DNA of 64,000 bases from a beta proteobacterium L13 (lineage in GTDB: Bacteria; Pseudomonadota; Gammaproteobacteria; Burkholderiales; Chromobacteriaceae), in contig AMYZ01000003.1 in assembly GCA_000335715.1 (NCBI GenBank), forward strand, positions 1 to 64,000, written 5' to 3'. The notes below the pieces were generated by a model that did not search any database, had not been told where the DNA came from, and worked only from the letters and a program-made list of their open reading frames with translations. The translations under genes and the position numbers were made by a program. The stretch's first letter is position 1. Each line of letters opens with the position of its first letter. Below, piece after piece: positions 1 to 9,705 of the stretch.

Positions 1-104
1 GGAGGCGAACTATACCCAGACAGCCAAAGGGCGTCAACACTTTGTTAGCAAAAAACTGTAAACATATTGCCATGTATCGATAAGTGTTTGATTTGCATGA
101 AAAC

Positions 105-130
105 AAAAAAGCCGCCGTTTTCACGGCGGC
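105..130 (-). terminator. Rho-independent terminator of the carbonic anhydrase gene
   Basis: A stem of GCCGCCG paired with CGGCGGC around a short T/A-rich loop lies at 111-130. On the minus strand it is followed directly by a run of six T (105-110). It sits about 85 bases past the stop of the minus-strand carbonic anhydrase gene. Bases 1-104 hold no gene that I can see. Confidence 0.8.
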
Positions 131-214
131 TTGCAGGTACGCGGCGGTGTGTCTGCCAAGGGTGTGCGGTACGCCGCCTATTGCCTGGCTAGATACTAAT
201 AATGACGGCTCTGG

Positions 215-1255
215 CTAGTGGCCACCCGCCGGGGCTGCGCTCATGCCGGTAGCGGCATTGAAGAAGTTGCCGGCTTTGGTCAGCGCTGCCAGCTTGGCCG
301 GGTCGGTCTCACCGTTGATATTGGTGATGATGAGCTTGCCCTTGCCTTGCTTGTAATCGTTACGGAAGTCGTAAAAGGCACCGATGACGGCCAGCTTGCC
401 GGATTCCACTTCACCACCGAATTTCAGCATGGCGGATTCCACCTGGTTGTTCACGTTCATCAGTACGCCTTCGTTGACGTTGATGCCTTTGGGGATGTTG
501 ATGGTGAGCAGCTCTTTCTGGATGGGGCGCTCCAGTTTGCTGAAGTCACCGCTGGCCGCCGCCACCGCACCGCAAACCGCGTGGCCGATGAACATCAGCA
601 GCGGGGTGTTGAGGTGGCGTACGCCGTATTCGATCGAGCCTTCCGAGGTGGCCAGCTGGTTACCGATATTGCGCACCATGAACAGGTCGTTGACTGCATC
701 GGGGTGGAAAGCATTGCTTTGCACGCGGGAGTCGGCGCAGGTCACTACGGTGGCGCGCGGGGTTTGCTTGCTGGCGAATTTGTCGAAGTAGCTGCTGTTA
801 TTACGCTTCATATAGTTGGTGTTGGCCGCCAGCATGGCTTTCACCAGATTTTGTACTTTGCCGGTTTCGCTGTCGTGGCCGTGGCCGTCGTCATGTGCAT
901 TGCCATGCCCTGCGGCAGCTGCGCCGTGGGCCTTGGCTTTGCCATGGCTGGCAGCGGGTTTACGGCTGCTTGCCGGGCGGGCATGGCTAGCGGTGGACTT
1001 GTGTACGGCTGTAGCGGTATGAATGGCCGGGCGGCGCAGGGGGTGGATGGAAGGTGCCAAGGCTTCGGGTGCCTTGGCCGCTGCCGGTGCACCGTGGCCA
1101 GCCTCCGCCGGCTTGGCAGCCTCGGTGGGGGCTGCGTGGCTGGCCGCGGCTTTTGGCGCCGCGGCGGGGGCATGTGCGTCGCTGGCCATGGCTGCAGTGG
1201 TGCCGAGTGTAAATAACGCGCCAAGCAGCGCTGTAACCATCCCCTTGTATTCCAT
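215..1255 (-). CDS. Secreted beta-class carbonic anhydrase with His/Ala-rich N-terminal linker
   Basis: Interconverts CO2 and bicarbonate, probably in the periplasm. The 346-residue protein starts with a hydrophobic signal-like segment (about 5-25). A low-complexity Ala/Pro/His linker follows (about 26-133), and the beta-CA domain fills the rest. Zinc ligands are visible: Cys173 and Asp175 in the motif CADSR, and His225 and Cys228 in GHAVCG. The start chosen is the ATG at 1255, which has AAGGTG a few bases upstream, rather than a TTG five codons earlier. Bacterial beta-CAs are usually about 200-230 residues, so the extra length is the leader and linker. The family call is firm. The periplasmic location is inferred from the leader. 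The gene stands alone, with its own terminator downstream. Confidence 0.9.
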   Translation of the reverse strand: MEYKGMVTALLGALFTLGTTAAMASDAHAPAAAPKAAASHAAPTEAAKPAEAGHGAPAAAKAPEALAPSIHPLRRPAIHTATAVHKSTASHARPASSRKPAASHGKAKAHGAAAAGHGNAHDDGHGHDSETGKVQNLVKAMLAANTNYMKRNNSSYFDKFASKQTPRATVVTCADSRVQSNAFHPDAVNDLFMVRNIGNQLATSEGSIEYGVRHLNTPLLMFIGHAVCGAVAAASGDFSKLERPIQKELLTINIPKGINVNEGVLMNVNNQVESAMLKFGGEVESGKLAVIGAFYDFRNDYKQGKGKLIITNINGETDPAKLAALTKAGNFFNAATGMSAAPAGGH

Positions 1256-1327
1256 ATGGACACCTTGCAAATTAATGTGAGCTTTTAACAGTATCGGCGT
1301 TAGCCGGGAAAACTCAATTGTCCAATA

Positions 1328-2257
1328 TCACTCTTTTACCGCGCGTGGGCGCAGCTGGCTAAGCAATACGCCGCCTAACACCATGACACAGGCGAACGCC
1401 TGGGGAGTATTGAGTGTTTCGTCCAGATACAGCCAGGCCAGTACCAGCGTAAACAGCGGAATGAGGTTGATAAACGCACCGGCCAGCGCAACGGGCACTT
1501 TGCCCACCGCCCAGGTATACATGCCGTAGGCGCCCAGCGTGATGCAGGCGCCCAGGTACAGCACCCATAGCATGGCGTCCAGCGGGTAGTGTTGCGGCCA
1601 ACTACCCCATGGCGTGAGCAGCGCCGCGCCAAACCATACGCTGCCCATCAGGGTTTGCGTGGCGGTGATGACCAGTGCGGAATAACGGGTGGAGAGCTTT
1701 TTGGCAATCAAGACATAGCCGGTTGCGCAGAGCATGGCGAGGAACTCCAGCAGATTACCCAGCACCGGGTTGGGGGCGCTGGCTTGCGCCTCGCTGCCGC
1801 CAGTCAGTACCAGCACCCCACCCAGCGATAGCGCCAGGCCCAGCCAGACCGTGCGCGGTTGCCGGTCTTTCAATAGAAAATGCGCCCCTACTGCCACCAG
1901 TAGTGGCAGGGTGGCGGTAATCATGCCGGCTTGCGATGCACTGGTATGCAGCAGCGCTTGCGCCTCGAACAGAAAGTACAGGCAGGGCTCGCACAACCCC
2001 ATCAATAGCAGCCAGCGCCAGTCACCAGCCTGGTAGCGCCAGCGTTGGCCGCGGCGCAGCAGAAACGGCAGCATGCAGATACTGGCGATGATCATGCGGC
2101 AGAACAGCACGAATAGCGGGTCGAAGACAGCAAACACCGTCTTGAGCGCAATAAAGGAGCTGGACCACAGCAGCATGGCTGCGGTGAGGGCGATATAGGG
2201 CAACATGGTGACGCCTGTCATGCATAGAGCGAGCGGGCGAGTGTGACGCAGCGGCAT
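1328..2257 (-). CDS. EamA/DMT-family transporter
   Basis: A predicted inner-membrane drug/metabolite exporter with about ten membrane segments in two EamA repeats. The first repeat begins near MLPYIALTAAMLLW. The second carries the typical GAYGMYTWAVGKVP and FINLIPLFTLVLAW stretches. At up to 309 residues it is normal for the family. The start is uncertain: ATGs at 2257, 2221 and 2206 are all possible, and the last fits family N-termini best. The substrate cannot be told from sequence. It lies downstream of a chemoreceptor gene on the same strand, separated by an inverted-repeat terminator, so it is probably transcribed on its own. Confidence 0.85.
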   Translation of the reverse strand: MPLRHTRPLALCMTGVTMLPYIALTAAMLLWSSSFIALKTVFAVFDPLFVLFCRMIIASICMLPFLLRRGQRWRYQAGDWRWLLLMGLCEPCLYFLFEAQALLHTSASQAGMITATLPLLVAVGAHFLLKDRQPRTVWLGLALSLGGVLVLTGGSEAQASAPNPVLGNLLEFLAMLCATGYVLIAKKLSTRYSALVITATQTLMGSVWFGAALLTPWGSWPQHYPLDAMLWVLYLGACITLGAYGMYTWAVGKVPVALAGAFINLIPLFTLVLAWLYLDETLNTPQAFACVMVLGGVLLSQLRPRAVKE

Positions 2258-2274
2258 GCTGCCGTCAAAACGAC

Positions 2275-2300
2275 TGCGGCCAACCCTGGGGTTGGCCGCA
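2275..2300. terminator. Inverted pair of the TGCGGCCAACC motif, probable terminator
   Basis: Two copies of TGCGGCCAACC face each other around a four-base CTGG loop, giving a perfect 11-bp stem. The hairpin is 17 bases past the stop of the minus-strand chemoreceptor gene and before the EamA gene. No strong T-run follows. It is one of several gene-end inverted pairs of this motif in the window. Confidence 0.65.
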
Positions 2301-2316
2301 CACGGGGTGAATACCG

Positions 2317-3924
2317 TTACAGCTTATAAGCGGAGACGGTTTGCTGCATGCTGGACGCCAGCTCGCGCAGGCGCTGTGCCTGGCCGGACGCCTCGCCCGC
2401 AGCAACCGCGTTATCGGTAGCCATGCTGGCCACCGCCTCTACCTGATGGGCAATGCCGTTCGTGGCAGCGCCCTGTTCGCGGATGGCCAGGGTGATTTCC
2501 CCGACCAGCTCACAGCTCTGGGTGGCACTGCTTACAATATCGCCCATCACTTCGCTGGCACGCCCGGCTTCGGCCACGCCGCCATCCACCCGCTCGACCG
2601 CGGCCTGCATGCGGGAAACCGCGCTACCGGACACACTCTGGATGGCACTGACGCTGGCTTCAATTTCCTGGGTAGACAGCGCGGTGCGCTCGGCCAGCTT
2701 GCGCACCTCGTCGGCCACCACCGCGAAACCACGGCCCATTTCGCCGGCGCGAGCTGCCTCGATGGCAGCGTTCAGCGCCAGCAGGTTGGTCTGGTCGGCC
2801 ACATCGCGAATCACCGATACCACGCTGGCGATTTCGCGGCTGCGCTCGTCCAGCTGTGCCATATTGCCCGACGCCTCACCCACGGCAGACGAAATGGCAT
2901 GGATGCTGCCGACGGTGCTGTCGATCACCTTGCGGCCACCGCCAGCGCTGGCGCCGGCGCTGCGTACCAGCTGGTCGGCTTCCTGCGCACGGTCGCCAAC
3001 ATGGTTGATACTGACCGTGATTTCTTCCAGCGCCGCGGCCATGGCGGCGGCCGATTCGGACTGTACGTCCGAGCCGTGCGCCACCTTGTGTGCCGCACCT
3101 GCTACGGCTTCGGATGCTTCGTTAATCTGGCGGGCACCGTCCATGATCCGGCTCAGGCTGCCACGCAGGCTGTCGATCAGCTGGTTGAACGCAGTGAGCA
3201 TTTCCGCGATTTCATCCTTGCCCTGTACCTGGGCACGGCGGGTAAAGTCCAGGTTACCGGCAATGTCCTGCATCAGCTGGCGTGCACCGCCCAGGCCACG
3301 GTTCACCTGGCGATAAAGCGTAAAACCGATAATGCCCACCAGCAGCGCACCCAGGGCGGTCAGCGCGATGGTGATCCCCAGCGATTGGCCCTGGATGGCC
3401 GCCGAGCCCACGCGGTTTTGCTCGACATAGGTATTGTTGTACTTGGCGTGCTTGTCCAGCGCGGCCACGGCTTCATTGATTGCTGGCAGGTTACGTTCGT
3501 ACAGCACACGGGCTTCTTCTGTGCGCTGCTGGCGCGACAGATCCAGAATGTTTCCGTAGAAGCTCCATACCCGCTGCAGCTTCTGGCGCTCGTCATCCAG
3601 CAAGCGTTTGTCTTCCGGGTCGGCTACCAGCGCTTCATAAGACTGGAGCGATGCCTCGGTCAGGCTACGCTGCTCTTTCATTTCGGCTTCAATCGCCTGC
3701 AGACGGCTGTGATCGGTATTGATGACGTGCAGCAAGACCCGACCGTTGTAATCCAGAAAGTTGGCCCGCGCGTCGGCCAGTAGCTGGATACTGGCTATGG
3801 TGGTTTCCGAGTCGTCCAGCAGAACCTGAAAACGCTTGAGCTGCCAGATGGCCCCGGTGCCTAACACCAGCATGCCCAAAACAGTAATCGATACCAGCAG
3901 GCCGAGTTTATGCGCAATTTTCAT
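2317..3924 (-). CDS. Methyl-accepting chemotaxis protein (4HB-HAMP-MA)
   Basis: A transmembrane chemoreceptor signalling to CheA/CheW. Order of parts in the 535-residue protein: TM1 (about 8-30), a helical periplasmic ligand domain of four-helix-bundle type (30-185), TM2 (about 185-206), HAMP, and the long coiled-coil signalling domain. The hairpin tip is canonical ([19 protein letters not shown]), followed by [17 protein letters not shown]. The start is the ATG at 3924, because AAGGGG sits five bases upstream; a GTG one codon earlier would be too close. The ligand is unknown. It is transcribed separately from the two-component operon upstream (gap 112 bases). Confidence 0.93.
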   Translation of the reverse strand: MKIAHKLGLLVSITVLGMLVLGTGAIWQLKRFQVLLDDSETTIASIQLLADARANFLDYNGRVLLHVINTDHSRLQAIEAEMKEQRSLTEASLQSYEALVADPEDKRLLDDERQKLQRVWSFYGNILDLSRQQRTEEARVLYERNLPAINEAVAALDKHAKYNNTYVEQNRVGSAAIQGQSLGITIALTALGALLVGIIGFTLYRQVNRGLGGARQLMQDIAGNLDFTRRAQVQGKDEIAEMLTAFNQLIDSLRGSLSRIMDGARQINEASEAVAGAAHKVAHGSDVQSESAAAMAAALEEITVSINHVGDRAQEADQLVRSAGASAGGGRKVIDSTVGSIHAISSAVGEASGNMAQLDERSREIASVVSVIRDVADQTNLLALNAAIEAARAGEMGRGFAVVADEVRKLAERTALSTQEIEASVSAIQSVSGSAVSRMQAAVERVDGGVAEAGRASEVMGDIVSSATQSCELVGEITLAIREQGAATNGIAHQVEAVASMATDNAVAAGEASGQAQRLRELASSMQQTVSAYKL

Positions 3925-4036
3925 CACTTCCCCTTATGCAAACTTTTATAGATTTACGCCTTGTTGCTTTAGATAGTATGCGCATTTTTGCGGGGCAATG
4001 ATGAATTCTGCGAGTCCGCCAGCCTCTTGCTTACGG

Positions 4037-5350
4037 TTAGCGATAATCCGCAGGCTGGATAGCGTAACGTACCAGCTTGTCGTACAAGGTTTTGCGGGCA
4101 ATGCCCAGGGCTTGGGCGGTGGCGGACACATCCCCGGCCAGGCTTTGTAAAGCTGCAACAATGGTGCGTGCCTCGAACTGTTCTACTTGCTGTGGCAGGC
4201 TAATACTGCCGTCCAAAGCTTCATCGTCCAGCCCCAGCACCCGGCGCTCGGCGGCGTGGGCCAGCTCCCGCACATTGCCCGGCCAGGGGGCGGCCATCAA
4301 GGCAGCCAGGTTGGCCGCAGAAAGTGCAGGTGCCGGGCGGGCAAAGCGTGCGGCGGCGCGCTGGGCAAAATGGTGGAATAGCTGCGGGATATCTTCGGCA
4401 CGTTCGCGTAGTGGCGGCAGGCGCAGGGTAACCACGTTCAGCCGGTAGTACAGGTCGGCACGAAAACGCCCGGCCGCGCTTTCTGCTTTCAGGTCCAGCT
4501 TGGTGGCGGCTACCACCCGGCACTGCACCGGGTGGGCACGGTTGCTGCCCAGGCGTTCCACACTGCGGGTTTCCAGCACACGCAGCAGTTTGGCCTGCAG
4601 TGGTAAGGGCATGCCTTCGATTTCGTCCAGAAACAGGGTGCCGCCGTGGGCGTATTCGATTTTGCCGATACGGCGCTTGCTGGCACCGGTATAGGCACCC
4701 GGCTCGGCGCCAAACATCTCGCTTTCAAACACCGTTTCCGGCAACGCGGCGCAATTGATGGCCACAAACTCGCCACGGGCTCCCGGCCCCGCCTGGTGTA
4801 GGGCGCGGGCCACCAGCTCTTTGCCGCTACCCGTTTCCCCCAGCACCAGCACGTCGGCGTCGGTACCCGCTACCGTGGCCAGCCTGGCCTTGAACTGCCG
4901 CATGGCAGGGGCGTCGCCCAGTAGCAGGCTGTCTATGCCGTTGCCGGACAGGCTGGCGCGCAAGCGGCGGTTTTCCAGCTGCAAACGCCGCTGTGCCATA
5001 GCCCGGCTCACCGCGTCGACGAGGCGGTCACGCTGCCAGGGTTTTTCCAGAAAATCCCAGGCGCCATCCCGCATGGCCTGTACCGCCATGCCGACATCGC
5101 CATGGCCGGTCACCAGCAATACGGGCAGTTCCGGGTCTTGCTGGCGCAAGCGGGCAAACAGCTGCATACCGCTCATGCCCGGCAGGCGTACATCGCTGAG
5201 TACGATGCAGTCCGGGCTGGCGACAAATTGCGCAAGTGCTGCTTCGGCACTGCCACAGGCGTGCACGTTAAAGTCGGCCAGCTCCAGCGTCTGGGTACAG
5301 GCCTCGCGCACGGAGGCGTCGTCTTCTACCAGCAAGATATAAGGTGTCAT
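4037..5350 (-). CDS. dctD: Sigma-54-dependent response regulator, DctD-like
   Basis: An NtrC-class activator for the TRAP transporter operon. The 437-residue protein has a receiver domain (Asp10, Asp11, phospho-acceptor Asp53), an AAA+ domain with Walker A GETGSGKE at 171-178, the sigma-54 contact loop GAYTGA at 218-223, Walker B LFLDEIEG near 239-246, and a Fis-type helix-turn-helix at the C-terminus (about 400-430). The usual GAFTGA loop has Tyr for Phe, a change known to be tolerated. The ATG overlaps the stop of the sensor kinase gene by four bases. It is the last gene of the operon TAXI, TRAP, DUF1850, kinase, regulator. A sigma-54 promoter at the head of that operon fits autoregulation. 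Confidence 0.92.
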   Translation of the reverse strand: MTPYILLVEDDASVREACTQTLELADFNVHACGSAEAALAQFVASPDCIVLSDVRLPGMSGMQLFARLRQQDPELPVLLVTGHGDVGMAVQAMRDGAWDFLEKPWQRDRLVDAVSRAMAQRRLQLENRRLRASLSGNGIDSLLLGDAPAMRQFKARLATVAGTDADVLVLGETGSGKELVARALHQAGPGARGEFVAINCAALPETVFESEMFGAEPGAYTGASKRRIGKIEYAHGGTLFLDEIEGMPLPLQAKLLRVLETRSVERLGSNRAHPVQCRVVAATKLDLKAESAAGRFRADLYYRLNVVTLRLPPLRERAEDIPQLFHHFAQRAAARFARPAPALSAANLAALMAAPWPGNVRELAHAAERRVLGLDDEALDGSISLPQQVEQFEARTIVAALQSLAGDVSATAQALGIARKTLYDKLVRYAIQPADYR

Positions 5351-7131
5351 GGGGTAGCAGTATCCGTCTGTGGCAGGTGCAGGGTAAAGCAGGCACCGCC
5401 TTGCGGCAGGTTTGCCGTCTCGATATGGCCACCGGCATCGCGCACGATGCCGGCCACAATGGCCAGCCCCAGACCGAGGCCGTGACCGTACGCTTTGGTG
5501 GAATAGAACGGCTCCAGCACCCGTTGCGGGTTGTCGGCCGGCAAGCCGGGGCCGTTGTCGCTGACTTGCAGCATGGCCTGGCCAGGCGCGTACTGCAGGG
5601 TGATGCGGATATCGCGCTGCGGCTGGTCGGCCAAGGCATCAGCAGCGTTACGTAACAGGTTGCCCAGTAGTTGCTCTGCGGCCAAGGGGTCGAGCGGCAG
5701 GCTGGCACCAGGCGGGTACTGCCAGTGGCATTGCACACCACTGTTGGCCAAAGCCTGTTCCATCACCTGCTGCAGCTCGGCCAGGGGGGAATCTCCACAT
5801 ACCGGACGGCGGGTGGCAAACAGCTTGAGTTCTGCCGTCATGGCCGCCAGTTTGTCGGTTTCACGCAGGATGCGCGTCAGGTTGCCGTCGGCGTCGTCCA
5901 GACGGCCACGCGCCAGAAACAGCCGCGTGTTGTCGGCAAAACTGCGTAGTGCCGCCAGCGGCTGGTTCAGCTCGTGGGCAATCCCGGTGGCCATGCGCCC
6001 CAGCGCGGCCAGCTTGCCGGTACGGATCAGCTCGGCCTGGGTGTCGCGTAGCGCCTGCTCGGCCTGCAGCCTTTCGGCGACTTCGTCTTGCAGACGCAGG
6101 TTGGCCGCAGCCAGCTCGGCAGTGCGCTCGGCCACGGTGCGCTCCAGCGTAAGCTGCGCAGCCAGCCGCTCGCGCACGCGGCGCAAGCGCAGGCGGGCAT
6201 ACAAAGCCGCCAGTGTCAGCGCCAGCACCGCCAGGCCGCTGACCGCTCCGGCCAGCCAGGCCTGGTCGCGGGCGGGCTGCGTATCGCCCAGCAGCATCAT
6301 GCGCCAGCCCAGGCGGCCAACCTGGCGGCTCACAATCAGGTAATCCTGCCGCCCCAGGCTGAGGCTATCGCTGCCGTGCCAGATAAACGGCAAGGTCTGC
6401 AGGGGTGAGGTGTAATACTGGCGGGTATTGGCCAGCCGCGCTCGCACATCCTGTGGCAAGGGGGCCAGGGTGGCAAACTTCCAGGCGCTGCTGGCGGCCA
6501 GGGTCACCACACCTTGCAGGTCGGCTACCAGCACGCGCTCGCCACTGCGCGCCCAGGCAGACTCCAGCGGTGCCAGGTCGATCTTGGTTACCACCACGCC
6601 TTGCACCTCACCCTGACGCCACACAGGGCGGGCAATGAACATGCCGGGCTGGCGCGTAGTGGCGCCCACGCCAAAGAAGCGGCCAGTTTCGCCGCGCAGG
6701 GCAGCACGGAAATAAGGGCGAAACGCGTAGTTATTGCCTATCAGGCTGTCGCCGCTTTGCCAGTTGCTGCTGGCCAGCGTGGTGCCATGGCGGTCCAGGA
6801 CAAACAGCTGGGCGGTGCCGGCTTCGCCGTTCACATCGGCCAGATAACGGTTGATGCGCGCTTGCAGCGCGGGGTTGGCCGCATCGCCCAGCAAATTGCC
6901 TACGTTCGGGTCGCGCGATACCACATAGGGAAGCGCTTCAAAGCGGTCTAGCTCGGCGTCCAGCGCCGTGGCATACAGTGCCAGCCGGTGCGACAGTGCC
7001 TCGCGCAGCTCGCCTTGCGCCGTGCGCCAGCTGGCCCAGCCACTGAGCGCTGCAATCAGGCCGATAAGCAGCAGGCCAGACAGCAGGCGCGCGGGCGCCC
7101 GCTGCGGCGGGGGGGCTGGCTGGGTGGTCAC
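5347..7131 (-). CDS. dctB: DctB-like sensor histidine kinase
   Basis: A membrane sensor that phosphorylates the adjacent DctD-like regulator. The 594-residue protein has TM1 (about 16-34), a large periplasmic sensor region of double-Cache style (35-290), TM2 (about 292-311), a short coiled coil, the H-box MATGIAHELNQPLAALRSF with His386, and an ATPase domain with N, G1 and G2 boxes (NLLRNAADAL, DNGPGLP, GHGLGLGLAIV). The start is GTG at 7131 with AAGGA seven bases upstream, three bases after the DUF1850 stop. Its ligand is probably the carboxylate-like substrate of the TRAP system, inferred from the operon. Confidence 0.92.
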   Translation of the reverse strand: MTTQPAPPPQRAPARLLSGLLLIGLIAALSGWASWRTAQGELREALSHRLALYATALDAELDRFEALPYVVSRDPNVGNLLGDAANPALQARINRYLADVNGEAGTAQLFVLDRHGTTLASSNWQSGDSLIGNNYAFRPYFRAALRGETGRFFGVGATTRQPGMFIARPVWRQGEVQGVVVTKIDLAPLESAWARSGERVLVADLQGVVTLAASSAWKFATLAPLPQDVRARLANTRQYYTSPLQTLPFIWHGSDSLSLGRQDYLIVSRQVGRLGWRMMLLGDTQPARDQAWLAGAVSGLAVLALTLAALYARLRLRRVRERLAAQLTLERTVAERTAELAAANLRLQDEVAERLQAEQALRDTQAELIRTGKLAALGRMATGIAHELNQPLAALRSFADNTRLFLARGRLDDADGNLTRILRETDKLAAMTAELKLFATRRPVCGDSPLAELQQVMEQALANSGVQCHWQYPPGASLPLDPLAAEQLLGNLLRNAADALADQPQRDIRITLQYAPGQAMLQVSDNGPGLPADNPQRVLEPFYSTKAYGHGLGLGLAIVAGIVRDAGGHIETANLPQGGACFTLHLPQTDTATP

Positions 7132-7134
7132 GGC

Positions 7135-7503
7135 TCAATCCTTGCAAGGTGCTACGGTGGTGACAGTATCGTCGGCGGGCAGCCAGTGCCACAAGGGCTG
7201 GCAAGGCTGGCCGGGCAAGCACAAACGGTAGTCCGGCACGTAGGGGCTGCGCGTCAGGCGCAGCGCCGGTACCCGCAGTGGCAGGGAGTAGGTCCAGGCA
7301 CCGTCTTGCCACACCGCCCCGTCGGGCACCTCCATACCGGCACCGCTACCGCGTACCGTCGCTGCAAGCAGCTGCAGGCCATCCGGCTGTACCTGCCATT
7401 GTTCTTGCCAGTCTATCTTTTCGATAGAGTGGGTCCACACCAGGGTAAAAGCCGCCACCAGCAGCTTGATGCTGGTGGCGGCCGTGGCCAGGCACAGTGC
7501 CAT
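7135..7503 (-). CDS. DUF1850 family protein of the TAXI-TRAP operon
   Basis: A 122-residue protein with one N-terminal hydrophobic segment (about 8-22) and a small beta-rich domain containing the HSIEK motif typical of DUF1850. This family is commonly found beside fused TRAP permeases with TAXI binding proteins; its role is unknown. Here it sits exactly between permease and kinase: its ATG shares one base with the permease stop (TGATG) and the kinase starts three bases after its stop. An accessory role in uptake or sensing is inference from that position. Confidence 0.8.
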   Translation of the reverse strand: MALCLATAATSIKLLVAAFTLVWTHSIEKIDWQEQWQVQPDGLQLLAATVRGSGAGMEVPDGAVWQDGAWTYSLPLRVPALRLTRSPYVPDYRLCLPGQPCQPLWHWLPADDTVTTVAPCKD

Positions 7504-9530
7504 CAGGCTTGCTGCAGCACAGGCTGGCTACGGTGGCGGTACAGATGCCACAACACAAACACGGCGCTGGCGGCAAAGCCCAGCTCGTCGGTCAGCGGCA
7601 GGGCTGCCACCAGCAAGCACGCGGCCACAAAGGCCAGCACACGCTCGGCCAACAGCAGGTGGCGCAGCCAGAAGCCGATGGCCACCACGCCCCACAGCGA
7701 TACCGCCAGCAGCGCCTTGCCAAAGGCGTAGCCTGCGGCCAACCAGTCGGCATCGCCACTGAACTGCAGCATAAGTGCCGGGGCATACACCGCCATGTAC
7801 GGCACGATGAAGCCGGCAATGGCGATCTGCACCGCGCGGATGCCGATTTTCAGCCCCGACTCGCGCGCGATGGGTGCGGCGGCAAAGGCAGCCAGCGCCA
7901 CCGGCGGGGTCAGGTCGGCCATGATGCCGAAATAGAACACGAACATGTGCGACACGATCAGCGGTACCCCCAGGTCCAGCAGTGCCGGTGCCGCAATGGC
8001 GCTGGTGATGATGTAGTTGGGGATGGTGGGAATGCCCATGCCCAGCACCAGGCAGGTAATCATGGTGAGTACCAGCGACAGGAACAGGCTATGGCTGCCC
8101 AGCGCCACCACATAACCGGCAAAGGTCGTGGCAATACCGGTCAGCGTGATGCTGCCGATAATCACCCCCACCAGTGCGCAGGCCACCCCTACCGGCAGCG
8201 CATGCATGGCACCGTCCACCAGGGCGGTGTAAGCAGTACGCAATACCGGGCGGCCATCCTGGCGCAGCCACAATGCCACGGCCAGCACGGCAATCACCGC
8301 CATCGGCACGATGATGCCACCTTTGACAAAACCCGCGGTCAGCAAGCCCAGGCCCAGCCAGAAGATGACGCGCAAAGCGGTGCCGCGAATGCGCAGCGCC
8401 AGCGCCGAGCCAAAGATCAGGATCACCGTCAGCACCAGGCCCATCATGCCGGAGAACAGCGGCGTGAAACCGGCAAACAACAGGTACACCAGGCCCAGCA
8501 GCGGCAACAGCAGGTACCACTGCTCGCGCACCGCTTTCCATGGGTCGGGGCAGTCGGCCTTGGGCAAGCCCACCAGCCCGGCACGGCCTGCCTCCAGATG
8601 CACCATCCAGAAGGTGGTAAAGAAGTACAGCACCGCCGGCAGCAAAGCCGCCTTGCAGATATCCACGTACGGCACGTTGATGGTTTCCGCCATGATGAAA
8701 GCCACGGCGCCCATCACCGGCGGCATGATCTGGCCGCCCATGGAGCTGGTGGCTTCTACCGCGCCGGCAAAATCCGCCTTGTAGCCGAACTTCTTCATCA
8801 GCGGAATGGTGAACTGGCCGGTAGTCACCACGTTGGCCACACCAGAGCCATTGATGGTGCCCATCAGGCCGGACGAAATCACCGCCACCTTGGCCGGGCC
8901 GCCACGGGTATGCCCCACCGTGCCCAGCGCAAAATCATTGAACAGGCGGATCATGCCGGCCTGCTCAAGAAAGGCGCCAAACAGGATGAACAGAAAGATA
9001 TAGCCGGACGACACATAGGTGGGCGTGCCATAGATACCCTCGGTGCCGAACGCCAGCTGGCCAATGATCTGGTCCAGCCCGTAACCGCGGTGCGCCAGAT
9101 CGCCGGGCAGGTATTCACCAAAGGCGGCGTAGCCCAGAAACGTCAGGCAGATCAGCGGCAGCGCCAGGCCCATCACCCGGCGGGCACCTTCGAACACCAG
9201 CAGCAAGGTAACGATACCCACGCCCATGTCCAGCGAGGTCATCTCGCCGGCACGCTGGATCAGGTCGGCCTCGAACACCCAGTGATAAAACGCCAGCGCA
9301 AACGACAAGCCGGCCAGCGCGTAACCCGCCAGCCCGCCCCCTGCCCCGCGCTGGCCGCGCACGTTGTACAGCTGGAACACCAGCAGCAGCAAAAAGCCCA
9401 CGTGCAAGGCACGCACCACGCTGCTGGACAGCGGGCTGAACGCGGCAGTAATGATCTGGAAAACAGAAAACAGCAGCGCGGTCAGCATGATGCTGCGCGG
9501 CAGGCTGCCCTGTTGTAATGAGTCACTCAT
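7503..9530 (-). CDS. TRAP transporter, fused small and large permease subunits (TAXI class)
   Basis: An inner-membrane, ion-driven importer. The 675-residue protein combines the four-helix DctQ-like part (about 15-180) with the twelve-helix DctM-like part. Characteristic DctM stretches include GLMGTINGSGVANVVTTGQF, SSMGGQIMPPVMGAVAF and GMGIPTIPNYIITS. The start at 9530 is chosen because AGGAGAGG lies just upstream; the frame stays open for 45 more codons without family similarity. It lies 175 bases downstream of the binding-protein gene and overlaps DUF1850. Substrates of TAXI-TRAP systems are poorly known. Confidence 0.93.
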   Translation of the reverse strand: MSDSLQQGSLPRSIMLTALLFSVFQIITAAFSPLSSSVVRALHVGFLLLLVFQLYNVRGQRGAGGGLAGYALAGLSFALAFYHWVFEADLIQRAGEMTSLDMGVGIVTLLLVFEGARRVMGLALPLICLTFLGYAAFGEYLPGDLAHRGYGLDQIIGQLAFGTEGIYGTPTYVSSGYIFLFILFGAFLEQAGMIRLFNDFALGTVGHTRGGPAKVAVISSGLMGTINGSGVANVVTTGQFTIPLMKKFGYKADFAGAVEATSSMGGQIMPPVMGAVAFIMAETINVPYVDICKAALLPAVLYFFTTFWMVHLEAGRAGLVGLPKADCPDPWKAVREQWYLLLPLLGLVYLLFAGFTPLFSGMMGLVLTVILIFGSALALRIRGTALRVIFWLGLGLLTAGFVKGGIIVPMAVIAVLAVALWLRQDGRPVLRTAYTALVDGAMHALPVGVACALVGVIIGSITLTGIATTFAGYVVALGSHSLFLSLVLTMITCLVLGMGIPTIPNYIITSAIAAPALLDLGVPLIVSHMFVFYFGIMADLTPPVALAAFAAAPIARESGLKIGIRAVQIAIAGFIVPYMAVYAPALMLQFSGDADWLAAGYAFGKALLAVSLWGVVAIGFWLRHLLLAERVLAFVAACLLVAALPLTDELGFAASAVFVLWHLYRHRSQPVLQQA

Positions 9531-9705
9531 GAAACCTCTCCTGCAAAAGCCTGGGCGTGGCACACAGGCCGTACCGGCAGGCCAACCCCCGTTGTACCTG
9601 CCGCCGGCATGGCCTGCGGCCAACCTGGCCAAACCTGAAACCAAGGTAAAACACAGCCAACCCAAGCCTGGCGACAGCGCCGGGCTGGCTGCGTATTGGC
9701 GGCGC

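Noticed and set aside
7497-9518. A 673-codon open frame on the plus strand opposite the TRAP permease
   Set aside because: The translation is dominated by His, Gln, Arg and Gly and is the antisense of a clear membrane protein.
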